Positions 34,511 to 43,945 of a stretch of 64,000 nt of DNA are shown here, piece after piece (the first letter of the stretch is position 1; every line of letters starts with the position of its first letter). Origin of the DNA: Opitutales bacterium (GTDB lineage Bacteria; Verrucomicrobiota; Verrucomicrobiia; Opitutales; UBA953); NCBI GenBank assembly GCA_030725715.1, contig JANRFG010000032.1:1-64000 (forward strand), in the 5' to 3' direction. The translations under genes and the position numbers were made by a program. The notes beneath the pieces are model-generated. The model searched no databases and was not told the DNA's origin. It was given only the letters and a program-made list of their open reading frames with translations.

Positions 34511-34972
34511 TCACTTCTTCTTCGGCTTGCCGGCGACGTCGGACTTCTTCTGGTGGGTCGATTCGACGTAGGCGCGGATGACGTCGATCTTGAGGCTAGG
34601 CTCGGCCTTCTGCATCGCCTTCACGCGCGCCGCGTCGATGGCTTCGCGGGCTCCTTTGGCGTCGCGGGCGCCGCCTTTCTTCTTCTCGCCTTCGCTCTTC
34701 TTCGGCTTCTCGCCGGCGCCGCCGAGCTTGGCCACGGCGGCCTTGAATTCCTCGTCGGTCTCCGCCTTCAGCCAGGCTTCTTGGAGTTTCACGCCATCCA
34801 CGAGCGAGACGCCGGCCGGGATCTCCGGGGCATCGAGGCCTTTCTTCTTCTTTTTCACCGGAAGCTCCGGCTTTTCGGCCGGCTTGGCCGCGGGCTCCGT
34901 GGGCTTCTTCTCGTCGACCGCGAGGAGCGGGAGCGAGGCGAGCAGGGCGAGGAGCAGGGCAGGGAGGCGCAT
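34511..34972 (-). CDS. Small secreted Lys/Glu-rich protein
   Basis: A 153-residue protein with a signal peptide (MRLPALLLALLASLPLLA, then VDEKKP). The mature part is strongly charged: Lys/Pro/Glu-rich to about residue 48, a short helix-forming segment (SLVDGVKLQEAWLKAETDEEFKAAV given here in part as LQEAWLKAETDEEF), a lysine-rich linker, and a last helical part (AREAIDAARVKAMQKAEPS). It lacks the clear paralogous domain of its two left neighbours, but shares their composition, signal-peptide style (MRLxxLLLALLA) and setting. The function is unknown. The N-terminal ATG at 34972 is the natural start. Confidence 0.82.
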   Translation of the reverse strand: MRLPALLLALLASLPLLAVDEKKPTEPAAKPAEKPELPVKKKKKGLDAPEIPAGVSLVDGVKLQEAWLKAETDEEFKAAVAKLGGAGEKPKKSEGEKKKGGARDAKGAREAIDAARVKAMQKAEPSLKIDVIRAYVESTHQKKSDVAGKPKKK

Positions 34973-35620
34973 AGGGATGGAACACCGGGAAGTGGAGAAG
35001 GTTTTAGCGGTTAGCGGTTGGCGGTTAGCGGATGGGAGTGATGAGAGTATCGAGTATGGAGTATCGAGTATCGGGGGAGTGCCTGCCTCGAGGTAGGGGC
35101 AGCACCGCGTGCTGCCCTCGTTGCCTCGGGTAGGGTCGGGACCGCGTCACGACATAGCGGTGACTTGGGCTGAGCAGATGGCTGAATCGATGGCAGATGA
35201 CAGATGGCAGTGGTAAAATGGGAGGACTGAGTGGAGGACTGCGTTGAGGGCTGAATGGAGGAAGCCGGCCAACTGAGAAGATGGCTGAATCGATGACAGA
35301 TGACGGATGGCAGAACTCCTGACCTGCACCCGAACCTGAACACCTGAACCAGGCGCCTGATGGCCGAGACCCGAGACCTGAAAATGGGCTCCCCCGCCAA
35401 TCATCCGGTCTCCGGTTTCCCTTTGAGTGACTGTCTCGAGGTAGGGACGTGATCACTATCACGTCCGTGGGCGGACCGGGGTTGGTATGGTCGATGACTC
35501 TGCCCGGTGGCCGCCGTTCGCCAAGGCATTCCCTGCCCCGATACACGATACTCCATACTCGATGCTCTCGGTATCCCCAACCGCTGGCCGCTATCCGCTA
35601 ACCGCTTCCACCTGTCCTAA
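34973..35620. repeat. Gene-free spacer 7: the most complete forward composite element
   Basis: This spacer shows the full module order. It has four GCGGTTA-type heptamers (35007-35034), four GAGTATC-type heptamers (35045-35072), a hairpin (35097-35117, arm GGGCAGCAC, loop CGC), the 30-bp module (35129-35158), GATGACA-type heptamers, three 12-mers (35222-35257), another GATGAC block, a CCTGAACCTG-type stretch, the CCGGTCTCCGGTTTCCC segment (35405-35422), and a hairpin (35445-35466, arm GGACGTGAT, loop CACT) with a GTGGGCGGAC tail shared with 49390. Then come reversed modules: four GATACTC-type heptamers (35540-35567) and four CAACCGC/TAACCGC heptamers (35578-35605). No gene is seen. Confidence 0.88.
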
Positions 35621-35648
35621 ACAAAAGACCCCGGCGAACCGGGGTCTT
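35621..35648 (-). terminator. Rho-independent terminator of the small secreted gene at 35671
   Basis: A perfect 10-bp stem (35625-35634 with 35639-35648) with a 4-base loop is followed, reading on the minus strand, by TTTTGTTT. It lies 22 bases after the minus-strand stop codon at 35671. Confidence 0.88.
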
Positions 35649-35670
35649 GTTCGAGCCTGTGATCCGAAGA

Positions 35671-36141
35671 TTACTTGGCTTCGGGCTTCTTGCCGCCCTT
35701 GTCGCCTTCGCCCTTCTTGCCCTTGCCGCCCTTGTCGCCCTTGCCCTTGCCCTTGCCCTTGGCGCGGGCTTCTTCGAGGGCCTTGAAGACGGATTCGAGG
35801 GAGGCGTCAGCCTTGAGGATGGCGGCCTTGACGGCTTCCATCACGGCCTTGCCGGCGGCCTGCTTTTCTTCCGGGGTCTTGGCTTCGCCCGCCTTGGCCT
35901 TGGCGGCGATCACCGCTTCGTCTTTCTGGGCGGCCTTCTGGGCTTCCTGGAACTTCTTCCAGGTGGCTTCGTCGACGGATTGCGGGCGCTGGGGCATGCC
36001 CTTCTTGCCGCCCTTGTCGCCCTTGCCTTCGCCCTTCTTGGCGGGGGCGTCGCCCTTGGGGGCGTCGGGCTTGGGAGCGTCCTGGGCGAGGAGGCCGGCC
36101 GAGGTGACCAGGGCCAGGAGGAGTGCGAGTTTGATCTTCAT
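35671..36141 (-). CDS. Small secreted Lys/Gly-rich protein
   Basis: A 156-residue protein with signal peptide MKIKLALLLALVTSAGLLAQ. The mature protein starts with a Lys/Asp/Pro/Gly-rich segment (about 21-50). A helical core follows (VDEATWKKFQEAQKAAQKD and AAGKAVMEAVKAAILKADAS). It ends with a low-complexity GKGKGKGDKGG tail. It belongs by style to the group of four small secreted charged proteins but shows no clear domain match. I chose the ATG at 36139-36141 because it opens the signal peptide; a longer frame starts at 36216. A strong terminator follows the stop. The gene at 36267 is divergent, with an AT-rich patch near 36197-36210 between them. The function is unknown. Confidence 0.82.
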   Translation of the reverse strand: MKIKLALLLALVTSAGLLAQDAPKPDAPKGDAPAKKGEGKGDKGGKKGMPQRPQSVDEATWKKFQEAQKAAQKDEAVIAAKAKAGEAKTPEEKQAAGKAVMEAVKAAILKADASLESVFKALEEARAKGKGKGKGDKGGKGKKGEGDKGGKKPEAK

Positions 36142-36266
36142 GATAGGTATGGGGGTGCGATGAGGAAACCCCGCCTCCGGGGGCGAGTTGCAGGATTCTA
36201 GATTTAAATATGACACGCCCGCGGGGTGCGGCCGGACCGCCTCCGGGCTTAAGGTAAGGGCCGCCC

Positions 36267-37025
36267 ATGACCCCGCTTCTCGTCCATCTCCCCCACGACG
36301 CCAGGGCCATCCCGCCCGACGCGCAGGCCGATTTCCTGCTCTCCCTCGAGGGACTGCGGGCGGAATGCCTCCGGCTCACGGACCGGCATACCGCTGCGCT
36401 CTATGCCGATGGGCTCGCGCCGGCCGACCTCATCCGCGCCGAGGTCTCACGCCTCGTCGTGGATACGGAGCGTTTCGCCGACGACGCGCAGGAGCCCTGC
36501 GCGAAGGTGGGGATGGGCGCGACGTATGTCCGCACCGCCGATGGCCGGCCGCTGCGCACGCTCACGCCGGAACGGCGCGCTGAGCTGATGGCCCGTCATT
36601 ACTGGCCGCACCATCGCGCGCTGGATGCGGCGTCCGCCGCCCGCCTGGCCCGCTTCGGTCGCTGCGTGATCCTCGATGCGCATTCCTATCCGACGGGTCC
36701 GCTGCCTACGCAGCTCGCCTCCGGGCCGACGCCCGAGATCGGCGTCGGCACGCAGCCGGGCCATACCCCGCCGGACCTGCGCGATCTCGCCGTCGGTTTC
36801 TTCCGCGCGCGCGGGTACACGGTCGGCGTCGACGTGCCGTTCAGCGGGGCGATGGTGCCGAACGCCTGCTTCGGCCGCGACCCGCGTCTCTGGTCGGTGA
36901 TGATCGAAGTACGCCGCGACCTGTACATGGACGAAGCCACGGGCGAGCGGCATGCGGGCTTCGCGCGCACGCAGGCCCTGCTGACGGACTTCCGCGCGGA
37001 GCTGCTCCGGCTGGCGGCTACTTGA
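36267..37025 (+). CDS. N-formylglutamate amidohydrolase family protein
   Basis: A 252-residue cytoplasmic protein of the N-formylglutamate amidohydrolase (HutG-like, PF05013) family, which releases formate or related acyl groups from N-acyl amino acids, classically in histidine breakdown. Visible family features are HLPHDA (7-12), DTERF (66-70), DAHS (137-140) and the late motif IEVRRDLYMDE. Length is normal for the family. No other hut genes are nearby, so the physiological substrate is uncertain. Its 3' end overlaps the 3' end of the convergent gene at 37018 by 8 bases. The start is ATG at 36267. Confidence 0.88.
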   Translation: MTPLLVHLPHDARAIPPDAQADFLLSLEGLRAECLRLTDRHTAALYADGLAPADLIRAEVSRLVVDTERFADDAQEPCAKVGMGATYVRTADGRPLRTLTPERRAELMARHYWPHHRALDAASAARLARFGRCVILDAHSYPTGPLPTQLASGPTPEIGVGTQPGHTPPDLRDLAVGFFRARGYTVGVDVPFSGAMVPNACFGRDPRLWSVMIEVRRDLYMDEATGERHAGFARTQALLTDFRAELLRLAAT

Positions 37026-37533
37026 CGCCGGCCTCGCGCGCCGACTGCTCGACCTCGGCGCGGAGCAGAGCCATCGCTTCCGTCCACATCACCTGCATGC
37101 GCGGCAGCTGGGCCGACTTCGCGGCCTCGTCCTGCGTCTTCCAGCCGGCTTCGACCTCCTTCCACTCCGCGACGAGGGCCTTCGTCTGCGGGTCTTCGCT
37201 CCAGCGCTTGGCGGCGGCGTCGAAGACCTGCGGGTGCATGAACTTCAGTTCCTGCATGGTGCCGAGCCCCTCGCGGATGATGTTCGCGCGCCGCGCGTCC
37301 GGCGGGCGGCTGTCGACGGAGATGTCTTCCTGGGCGGAGGGAATGAGCCCGTTGGCGCTACGCGGCGCGCCGACCGGGCGGGCGGCGCCGGGTTTGGTCA
37401 CGACGGCGGAGCGGACCGGGCGACCCGAAGGCTTGGGCTCGTCGGTCGTCTGGGAGAACCACCATACGCCCGCGAAGGCCAGGAGCGCGAGCGCCCCCGG
37501 CAGGATCAGACGGCGCGAGGCGGGGGTCATCAC
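37018..37533 (-). CDS. Small single-pass membrane protein of unknown function
   Basis: A 171-residue protein. One N-terminal membrane helix (RRLILPGALALLAFAGVWWF, about 7-26) is followed by a Pro/Arg-rich linker and a charged, probably helical C-terminal part (IIREGLGTMQELKFMHPQVF, then ALVAEWKEVEAGWKTQDEAA). I do not recognise a family. It lies 15 bases downstream of the gene at 37549-38190, which has the same plan (one N-terminal helix plus a soluble helical part), so the two are probably co-transcribed and may work together. It starts with two Met codons (MMTP). Confidence 0.78.
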   Translation of the reverse strand: MMTPASRRLILPGALALLAFAGVWWFSQTTDEPKPSGRPVRSAVVTKPGAARPVGAPRSANGLIPSAQEDISVDSRPPDARRANIIREGLGTMQELKFMHPQVFDAAAKRWSEDPQTKALVAEWKEVEAGWKTQDEAAKSAQLPRMQVMWTEAMALLRAEVEQSAREAGVK

Positions 37534-37548
37534 GGCGCGGGGGCCGGC

Positions 37549-38190
37549 TTATTCGAACGTCACCGGCGCGGCGGGGGCCGGGGCCGGAGCGGCCGCCGGA
37601 GCGGTGCCGTTGGTGGGGGTGACGACACCGGGACCGGTGATCGTGACGGTCGGCTGGTTCGCGGCGGGCGCGCCGGCGGCGGCCTGCTTGAGCATGCCGA
37701 GGCCGCGGGTGCGGACCGTGGAGAGCTCGTCCATGATGGCCTGCTTCTGGTCGTCGCTGGCGGAGCGATACTGGTTCTCCAGTTCGCGCATGCGGCCGAA
37801 GTTGCTGCGGAATTCTTCGTTGGCCATCACCGCGCGGAAGGCGTCGCCGATCTTCTGGCGGTCGCCGCCGAACATGTCCTCCACGGCCTTGCGGCCGTCG
37901 TCGCGCCAGGTGGCGAATTTCGCGTCGAGCTCGGCGACGGGCTTGGACTGCTTCACGAGGTCCTTCTCTTCGACCTCGGTGCCGACGTCGTCCTTGCGGC
38001 TGAGCTTGAGCGCCTTGGCGGCGCGGGGCTTGCCCGTCTCGGTCGTGAGCTTGGACACCGGAGAGCCGGTGCGCTTGGCGGTGCTCTTCACCACCTGGCC
38101 TTCGTCGCCTTGGGTCCACTGGTAGGCGGCATAGGCGCCATAGCCGAGCACGGCCAGGCCGAGGATCGCGTAGAGGGGATTCTTGATCAT
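37549..38190 (-). CDS. Single-pass membrane protein with helical domain, unknown function
   Basis: A 213-residue protein. The N-terminal membrane helix is NPLYAILGLAVLGYGAYAAY (about 4-23). A basic linker and a helical part (DAKFATWRDDGRKAVEDMF; MANEEFRSNFGRMRELENQY) follow. The C-terminus is an Ala/Pro-rich tail (APAAAPAPAPAAPVTFE). No enzyme motif or known family is seen. The gene lies between the YugP-like gene upstream (73 bases away) and another small membrane protein downstream (15 bases), suggesting a three-gene minus-strand unit. Confidence 0.8.
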   Translation of the reverse strand: MIKNPLYAILGLAVLGYGAYAAYQWTQGDEGQVVKSTAKRTGSPVSKLTTETGKPRAAKALKLSRKDDVGTEVEEKDLVKQSKPVAELDAKFATWRDDGRKAVEDMFGGDRQKIGDAFRAVMANEEFRSNFGRMRELENQYRSASDDQKQAIMDELSTVRTRGLGMLKQAAAGAPAANQPTVTITGPGVVTPTNGTAPAAAPAPAPAAPVTFE

Positions 38191-38263
38191 GGGGATGGGT
38201 TACCAGATATAACTCCGGAGAGAAGGCGAAGTTGCTGAGGAGGCGGTTCCGGCCGCGTCCGGC

Positions 38264-38938
38264 TCAGGAAAACAGCAGCCGCAGCCACGTTTTCGAGTAC
38301 GGAAGGGCCAGGTGGTCGAGCCGGGCGGCCAGGAAGGCGGCCTCGATCTCTTCCTCGGGATGGCCGTCGAGCAGCTTGGCGCCTTCGAGTTCGCGGCGAC
38401 CGCGGCGGGCGGCGTCCTGCACGTGCGTGTGCTTCAGCAGATGGCCGGCGGCGAGGAGGATGGCGAGGAGCGCGAAGCCGATGGTGGCCCACATGAAGCG
38501 GCCCTTGGTCGCGAGGACGAGCACGAGGAGGAGCACCGGCCAGGCGTTGCCCCAGAGGATCATGAACGAATCCCACGAGGCCAGGCCGCCGAGCTTGCGG
38601 TCGCGGTGCTGGAGCGCGTGCCCCGCGAGGCGCGCGGCCCGGGCCACGTCGAAGAGGCGTTTGCCTTCGTAGGTCGCCGGCGAGAGTTTGATCGCGGGTT
38701 CGAAGGCCGAATAGAAATCCGTGACGGACACCGCGCTCTCGTCGACGTCGACCTGCGGGATCTCGCCACGGAGGAGGATGATGCGGGCCGCCTGGGCGCC
38801 GGAGACGCCCCGGACGAGCAGGATGCGGCCATACTTCTTCTCGAGGCTCCGGGCGCGGCGCCAGGCCCACCAGGGCAGGCCGAGGGCGAAGAGGCCGGCC
38901 AGGCCGAAGAGCAGGAGGATCTTGAATTCGGGATTCAT
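38264..38938 (-). CDS. YugP/PF04298-type zinc metallopeptidase homologue with destroyed active site (likely pseudo-enzyme)
   Basis: A 224-residue membrane protein. The layout fits the YugP neutral zinc metallopeptidase family: an N-terminal membrane helix (about 8-28), then KKYGRILLVRGVSGAQAARIIL written here in parts as EKKYGR (33-38) and SGAQAARIIL (46-55), VTDFYSAFEPAIKLSPATY (72-90), and the region where the zinc motif should be. Family members read AAHExGHAxQH there; this protein reads AARLAGHALQH (101-111). The first zinc His is Arg103 and the catalytic Glu is Leu104, while His107 and the following ALQH are kept. More membrane helices follow (about 128-160). The protein should therefore be catalytically dead, perhaps a scaffold or regulatory paralogue. 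I chose the ATG at 38936-38938; the longer frame to 38977 adds an unlikely N-terminus. The family assignment is from memory of the motif pattern. Confidence 0.72.
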   Translation of the reverse strand: MNPEFKILLLFGLAGLFALGLPWWAWRRARSLEKKYGRILLVRGVSGAQAARIILLRGEIPQVDVDESAVSVTDFYSAFEPAIKLSPATYEGKRLFDVARAARLAGHALQHRDRKLGGLASWDSFMILWGNAWPVLLLVLVLATKGRFMWATIGFALLAILLAAGHLLKHTHVQDAARRGRRELEGAKLLDGHPEEEIEAAFLAARLDHLALPYSKTWLRLLFS

Positions 38939-39086
38939 GGCCGACCTCGACCCTGCCGATTCCCGGGTCCCCATCAAGGACTACCTAGGTTCCGGCCGCA
39001 TAAGGGGGATAAGCCGGGGTGGATTCTCCCGGGGCGACGCGGCGCTTCGTTGACCCGCGGGCTCTCCTCCGATTGGCTGGCCGACG

Positions 39087-39976
39087 ATGAATCCCGATCT
39101 CGTCAGAAACTACCTGACCGGCCTCCAGGATCGCTTGTGCGCGACCCTCGAGGAAGTGGATGGCCAGGCTAAGTTCATCACCGACGAATGGCAGCGCGCC
39201 GAAGGCGGCGGCGGCCGCACGCGCGTCATCGCCGGCGGCGCGGTCATCGAGAAGGGCGGGGTGGCTTTTTCGGACGTCCGCGGCCACGCGCTGCCTCCTT
39301 CCGCCACGCTCGCCCGCCCGGAACTCGCCGGCAAAGGCTTTCGCGCCATGGGCGTCTCGGTCGTCCAGCATCCGCTCAATCCCTACTGCCCGACTTCGCA
39401 CATGAACGTGCGCTTCTTCTGCACCGACGGCCCTGATCCGGTCTGGTGGTTCGGCGGCGGCTTCGACCTGACGCCTTACTACGGCTTCGATGAGGACGCG
39501 GCCTCCTGGCATCGCGCCGCGCGCGAAGCCGCGGGCGCGCACCATCCGAAGTTCAAGGCCTGGTGCGACGACTACTTCCTGCTCAAGCACCGCCAGGAGC
39601 AACGCGGGGTCGGCGGCGTGTTCTTCGACGACTTCACCGAGGGCGGCTTCGAACCGTCCTTCGCGATGATGCAGAGGGTCGGTGACGCCTTCGGTCCGGC
39701 CTACGCCGACATCCTCCGCCGCCGTAAGGACACCCCTTACGGCCAGCGGGAGCGCGACTGGCAGGAGGTCCGCCGCGGGCGCTACGTCGAGTTCAACCTC
39801 GTCCTCGACCGCGGGACCATCTTCGGCCTGCAGTCCGGCGGCCGCACCGAATCGATCCTGATGTCCCTCCCGCCCCGCGTGCAGTGGCATTACGGCCATC
39901 AGCCCGCCCCCGGCAGCCCGGAAGAACGTCTGCTCTCGCATTATCTGAAACCTCAGGATTGGCTCAAAGGGTCCTG

Positions 39977-39977
<1 letters not shown>
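39087..39977 (+). CDS. hemF: Oxygen-dependent coproporphyrinogen III oxidase
   Basis: A 296-residue HemF. It converts coproporphyrinogen III to protoporphyrinogen IX by two oxidative decarboxylations using O2, in the cytoplasm. Clear family segments are [20 protein letters not shown] (given in part), [45 protein letters not shown] and [11 protein letters not shown]. Length is typical. Its stop (TGA 39975-39977) overlaps the hemE start by one base, so the two genes are translationally coupled. Choice of the oxygen-dependent enzyme suggests aerobic or facultative growth. The gene is divergent from the YugP-like gene, with 148 bases between. Confidence 0.97.
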
Positions 39978-41002
<1,025 letters not shown>

Positions 41003-41379
41003 ATCGAGGACTGAGTCGAGGACTGAGGGCGAAGCTGACCACGGAGGGCTGAATTGAGGACTGCGTAGAGGACTGAATGGAGGGCTGAATGGATGATGCC
41101 TGCCACCTGAGTAGATGGCTGCATCGATGACTGATGGCAGAACTCCTGCCACCCGCCACCCGGGGCTGCCACCTGCCACCTGAATCTGGAAGATGGCTGA
41201 ATTGAGGGCTGAGTGGAAGCTGCCCCTCCTCAGTAACCTGTGACGGGTAGGGTTAGCGCCCTCACTTTAAATCTCGAAATGGGAACTTGGGGTATGCTGT
41301 TACTTAGGCTGATTTATCAATTCAGCCCTCAATTCAGTCCTCTACGCTGACCTCCACTCAGTCCTCTTCTTTGCCTCGC
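41003..41379. repeat. Gene-free spacer 8: forward composite element with a reversed tail
   Basis: This 377-base spacer lies between convergent hemE and hemH. Forward modules are GGCGAAGCTGACCACGG (near 41029; compare near 30784), four 12-mers (41044-41091; second unit GAGGACTGCGTA), a GCCACCT segment, GATGACT-type heptamers and GCCACCC/GCCACCT heptamers (about 41150-41190). A decayed hairpin (GGTTAGCGCCCTCAC, near 41251) resembles the one at 24862. The right end (about 41318-41368) has reversed 12-mers (AATTCAGCCCTC type). No gene and no clear terminator are seen. Confidence 0.82.
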
Positions 41380-42405
41380 TCAAACGTGATTCGGCTTCCA
41401 CGCGGCGGCGCGGTCGGCGAGATACTTCACGTAGACGTCCTGGTCGTTGAGGCAGGGGATCTGTTCGAAGGATTCGCCGCCGGCGTGCAGGAAGTCTTCC
41501 TTACCTTCTTCGCTGATCTCCTCGATGGTCTCGAGGCAGTCGGCGGTGAAGGCGGGGCACATCACGAGCAGGTTCTTCACGCCTTCGGACGGCAGGGCTT
41601 CGAAGCGTTCGTCGGTGTAGGGCGGGACCCACTTCTCCGGTCCGAAGCGCGACTGGAAGGACATCTCGAACTTGTCGGGCGAAAGGCCGGCGCGCTTGGC
41701 GAAGAGCAGGGTGGTCTGCACGCACTGGTGCTTGTAGCAGTTGGCGTGCGAGGGGCTGGCCTGGAGGCAGCAGTCCTTGACCTTGGTGCAGTGGGCCTTG
41801 GAGGCGTCGCCCTTGCGCAGGTGGCGTTCCGGCACGCCGTGGTAGGAGAACAGGATCTTGTCGAAGGGCTTGCTGAGCCAGGGCTTGGCCGACTCCACGA
41901 GGCAGTCGATGTAGGCCGGGTCGTTGAAGTAAGGCTGGAGCACGTGGTACTTCAGGTTCGGCGCGAGGCGGGCGAGCTCTTCCTGGATCTTCACCACGAC
42001 GGTCTCATAGGAGGACATCGCGTAGTGCGGGTACTGCGGCATCACGAACAGGTCGTCGATGCCGTGCTTGAGGACTTCCTGGACGGCTTCGGCGCAGGAG
42101 GGCGTGCCGTAGCGCATGCCGGTGATGACCGGCAGGCCGGTGGCGACTTCGAGCTTCGAGCGGAGCTTCTCGGTCGTGACGAGGAGCGGAGCGCCTTCGG
42201 GGGTCCAGACGGTCGCGTAGGCGGCGGCGGACTTCTTCGGGCGGGTGCGCAGGACGATGCCTTCGAGGAGCGCGAAGCGGAAGACGGCCGGATAATCGAT
42301 CACGCGCTCGTCGCCGAGGAACTCGCGGAGATACTCGCGGACGTGGGGCACCGAGGTGCTTTTCGGCGAACCGAGGTTGAGGAGCAGGATGCCTTTGCGA
42401 GCCAT
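41380..42405 (-). CDS. hemH: Ferrochelatase
   Basis: A 341-residue HemH. It inserts Fe2+ into protoporphyrin IX to make haem. Family segments include GILLLNLGSP near the start, VITGMRYGTPS, FVMPQYPHYAMSSYETV, ILFSYHGVPERHL (with the metal-site His) and the C-terminal LLVMCPAFTADCLETIEEI. Several Cys residues (CTKVKDCC region and CYKHQC) stand in the second half. The start was set at ATG 42403-42405 (MARKGILLLN); a longer frame begins at 42459. It is convergent to hemFE and separated from it by a repeat spacer, so it is a separate transcript. Confidence 0.96.
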   Translation of the reverse strand: MARKGILLLNLGSPKSTSVPHVREYLREFLGDERVIDYPAVFRFALLEGIVLRTRPKKSAAAYATVWTPEGAPLLVTTEKLRSKLEVATGLPVITGMRYGTPSCAEAVQEVLKHGIDDLFVMPQYPHYAMSSYETVVVKIQEELARLAPNLKYHVLQPYFNDPAYIDCLVESAKPWLSKPFDKILFSYHGVPERHLRKGDASKAHCTKVKDCCLQASPSHANCYKHQCVQTTLLFAKRAGLSPDKFEMSFQSRFGPEKWVPPYTDERFEALPSEGVKNLLVMCPAFTADCLETIEEISEEGKEDFLHAGGESFEQIPCLNDQDVYVKYLADRAAAWKPNHV

Positions 42406-42675
42406 GGGGATAGGAGGAAGAGATAACGGGGGGATGTCAATTTGCACAGGAAGCACCACAGGTATTGGCGGTTAGCGGTTGGCGGTTGGGCGCGCACAGG
42501 TGAAGCCAAGGGTAAACCGGAGACCGGATGATTGGCCGGAGGTCATTTCAGGTGGCGGGTGGCGGCGCCGGGTGGCAGGTGGCGGGGATTCCGCCCTCTG
42601 TCATCCGTCATCGATTCAGGCCTCTTTTATGCCCAACCGCTATCCGCCAACCGCTAACCGCCTACACCTATTTGT
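42406..42675. repeat. Spacer 9: short heptamer arrays in both orientations
   Basis: This 270-base spacer contains GCGGTTA-GCGGTTG-GCGGTTG (42468-42488), the reversed ACCGGAGACCGGATGATTGG segment (about 42515-42535), GGTGGCG/GGTGGCA repeats (about 42551-42590, the reverse of GCCACC), a reversed GTCATCC stretch, and four reversed heptamers CAACCGC-TATCCGC-CAACCGC-TAACCGC (42634-42661). No gene is seen. Confidence 0.8.
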
Positions 42676-43941
42676 TTAAAACAACCTCGCGATCGGGACG
42701 CCGCCGTCGGTCACGGGGACGGGACGGGAGCCGGCCATGAGGTCGCGGGAGGTATCGACGTTCAGGGCCGCGAGGATCGTGGCGTGGAAGTCCGGGATGC
42801 TGATGGGGTTCTCCACGACCTTCTTCGAGAGGTCGTCGGTCTGGCCGTAGGCGCCGCAGTGCTTCAGGCCGCCGCCGGCGAGGATCATCGAGAAGGCCGT
42901 GCCCTGGTGGCCGCGGCCGCCCTTGCCGTCGAATTCCGGCGGACGTCCGAACTCGGTGCCGATGACGACGAGCGTCTTGTCGAGCATGCCGGTGCGCTTG
43001 AGGTCCTCGATCAGGCCGGCGAGGGCGTGGTCGAGCTCGCGGATGAGGATGTGCTGGTTGTCGATGCCTTCGTTATGCACGTCCCAGCCAGAGCCGTTGA
43101 TGAAGTTGAGGTTGTGCGAGACTTCGACGAAGCGTACGCCGCCCTGGACGAGGCGACGGGCGAGCAGGCAGCGCTGGCCGAACTCGCCTCCGTAGGAAGC
43201 GCGCACGGCGGGCGACTCCTGCTTGAGGTCGAAGTGTCGCATGAACGAAGGGCCGGCCAGACGGAAGGCCTCCTGCTGCGCGGCCGCGTATTCCTCGACG
43301 GCCGAGCCGCCGGGGGCGCGCTCACCGAGGGCTTCGAGCAAGGCCAGGCGGGCGTCTTTACGTTCGGGCGAGACTTCGCCCGGGGTCGTGAAACCGTTCG
43401 GGCCGGTCTCGGTGTCGACGAGGTAGATGTAGCCGTCCTTGATGCCGAGGAAGCCCGGTCCACGGCTCACGTTCGGATAACCGATGAGCATGTAGGCGGG
43501 GACGGACGGGTCGGCGGCGCCGCGGCGGTGCGCGACGATCGAGCCGATGGATGGGTAGACGGCGTTGCCGCTGATCATGCGGCCGGTGTGCACGAGGTTC
43601 GTGGCGAACGCATGCTCGTCGATGACCTTGTGGTTCACCGAGCGGACCGCGGTCACGTGTTCCATCAGCTTCGCCGTGCGGGGGAGGTGCTCGCAGAGGC
43701 GTACGCCGGGGACGGAGGTCTCGATGGAAGGGTAGAGCGAGCCGGGCTTCTTCTTCGTGGCCTTGTTGTCGCCGACGGCCTTCGGGTCGAACGTGTCGGC
43801 CTGGCCCATGCCGCCGCCGAGCCAGATGAAGATGCAATGCTCGGCCTTGCCCTTGGGTCCGGCCGTGCCGGTGTTGGCCAGGAGCGGCGAAGCGGCGAAC
43901 GGCGCGAGGCCGAGGGCGGTGACGAAGGAGCGGCGGTCCAT
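42676..43941 (-). CDS. DUF1501 family secreted protein (pair 1)
   Basis: A 421-residue protein of the DUF1501 family (sulfatase/alkaline-phosphatase-like fold). It starts [20 protein letters not shown], a twin-arginine type signal, so export in folded form is likely. Family features are [20 protein letters not shown] near the N-terminus, VRFVEVSHN in the middle, and [20 protein letters not shown] followed by [17 protein letters not shown] late. In Planctomycetes and Verrucomicrobia these proteins are nearly always paired with a cytochrome/DUF1549/DUF1553 protein, as here, with 4 bases between the genes. The pair is thought to act in a periplasmic or surface process such as glycan breakdown, but the activity is not established. 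Confidence 0.93.
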   Translation of the reverse strand: MDRRSFVTALGLAPFAASPLLANTGTAGPKGKAEHCIFIWLGGGMGQADTFDPKAVGDNKATKKKPGSLYPSIETSVPGVRLCEHLPRTAKLMEHVTAVRSVNHKVIDEHAFATNLVHTGRMISGNAVYPSIGSIVAHRRGAADPSVPAYMLIGYPNVSRGPGFLGIKDGYIYLVDTETGPNGFTTPGEVSPERKDARLALLEALGERAPGGSAVEEYAAAQQEAFRLAGPSFMRHFDLKQESPAVRASYGGEFGQRCLLARRLVQGGVRFVEVSHNLNFINGSGWDVHNEGIDNQHILIRELDHALAGLIEDLKRTGMLDKTLVVIGTEFGRPPEFDGKGGRGHQGTAFSMILAGGGLKHCGAYGQTDDLSKKVVENPISIPDFHATILAALNVDTSRDLMAGSRPVPVTDGGVPIARLF

Positions 43942-43945
43942 GGGA

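Noticed and set aside
23060-35117. Hairpins as intrinsic terminators
   Set aside because: Unlike the two real terminators (22918 and 35621), they have no T-run, and several lie upstream of genes or between divergent genes.
36142-36266. Riboswitch or structured leader between divergent genes
   Set aside because: GC-rich partial stems and an AT-rich patch are present, but no known riboswitch pattern can be read.
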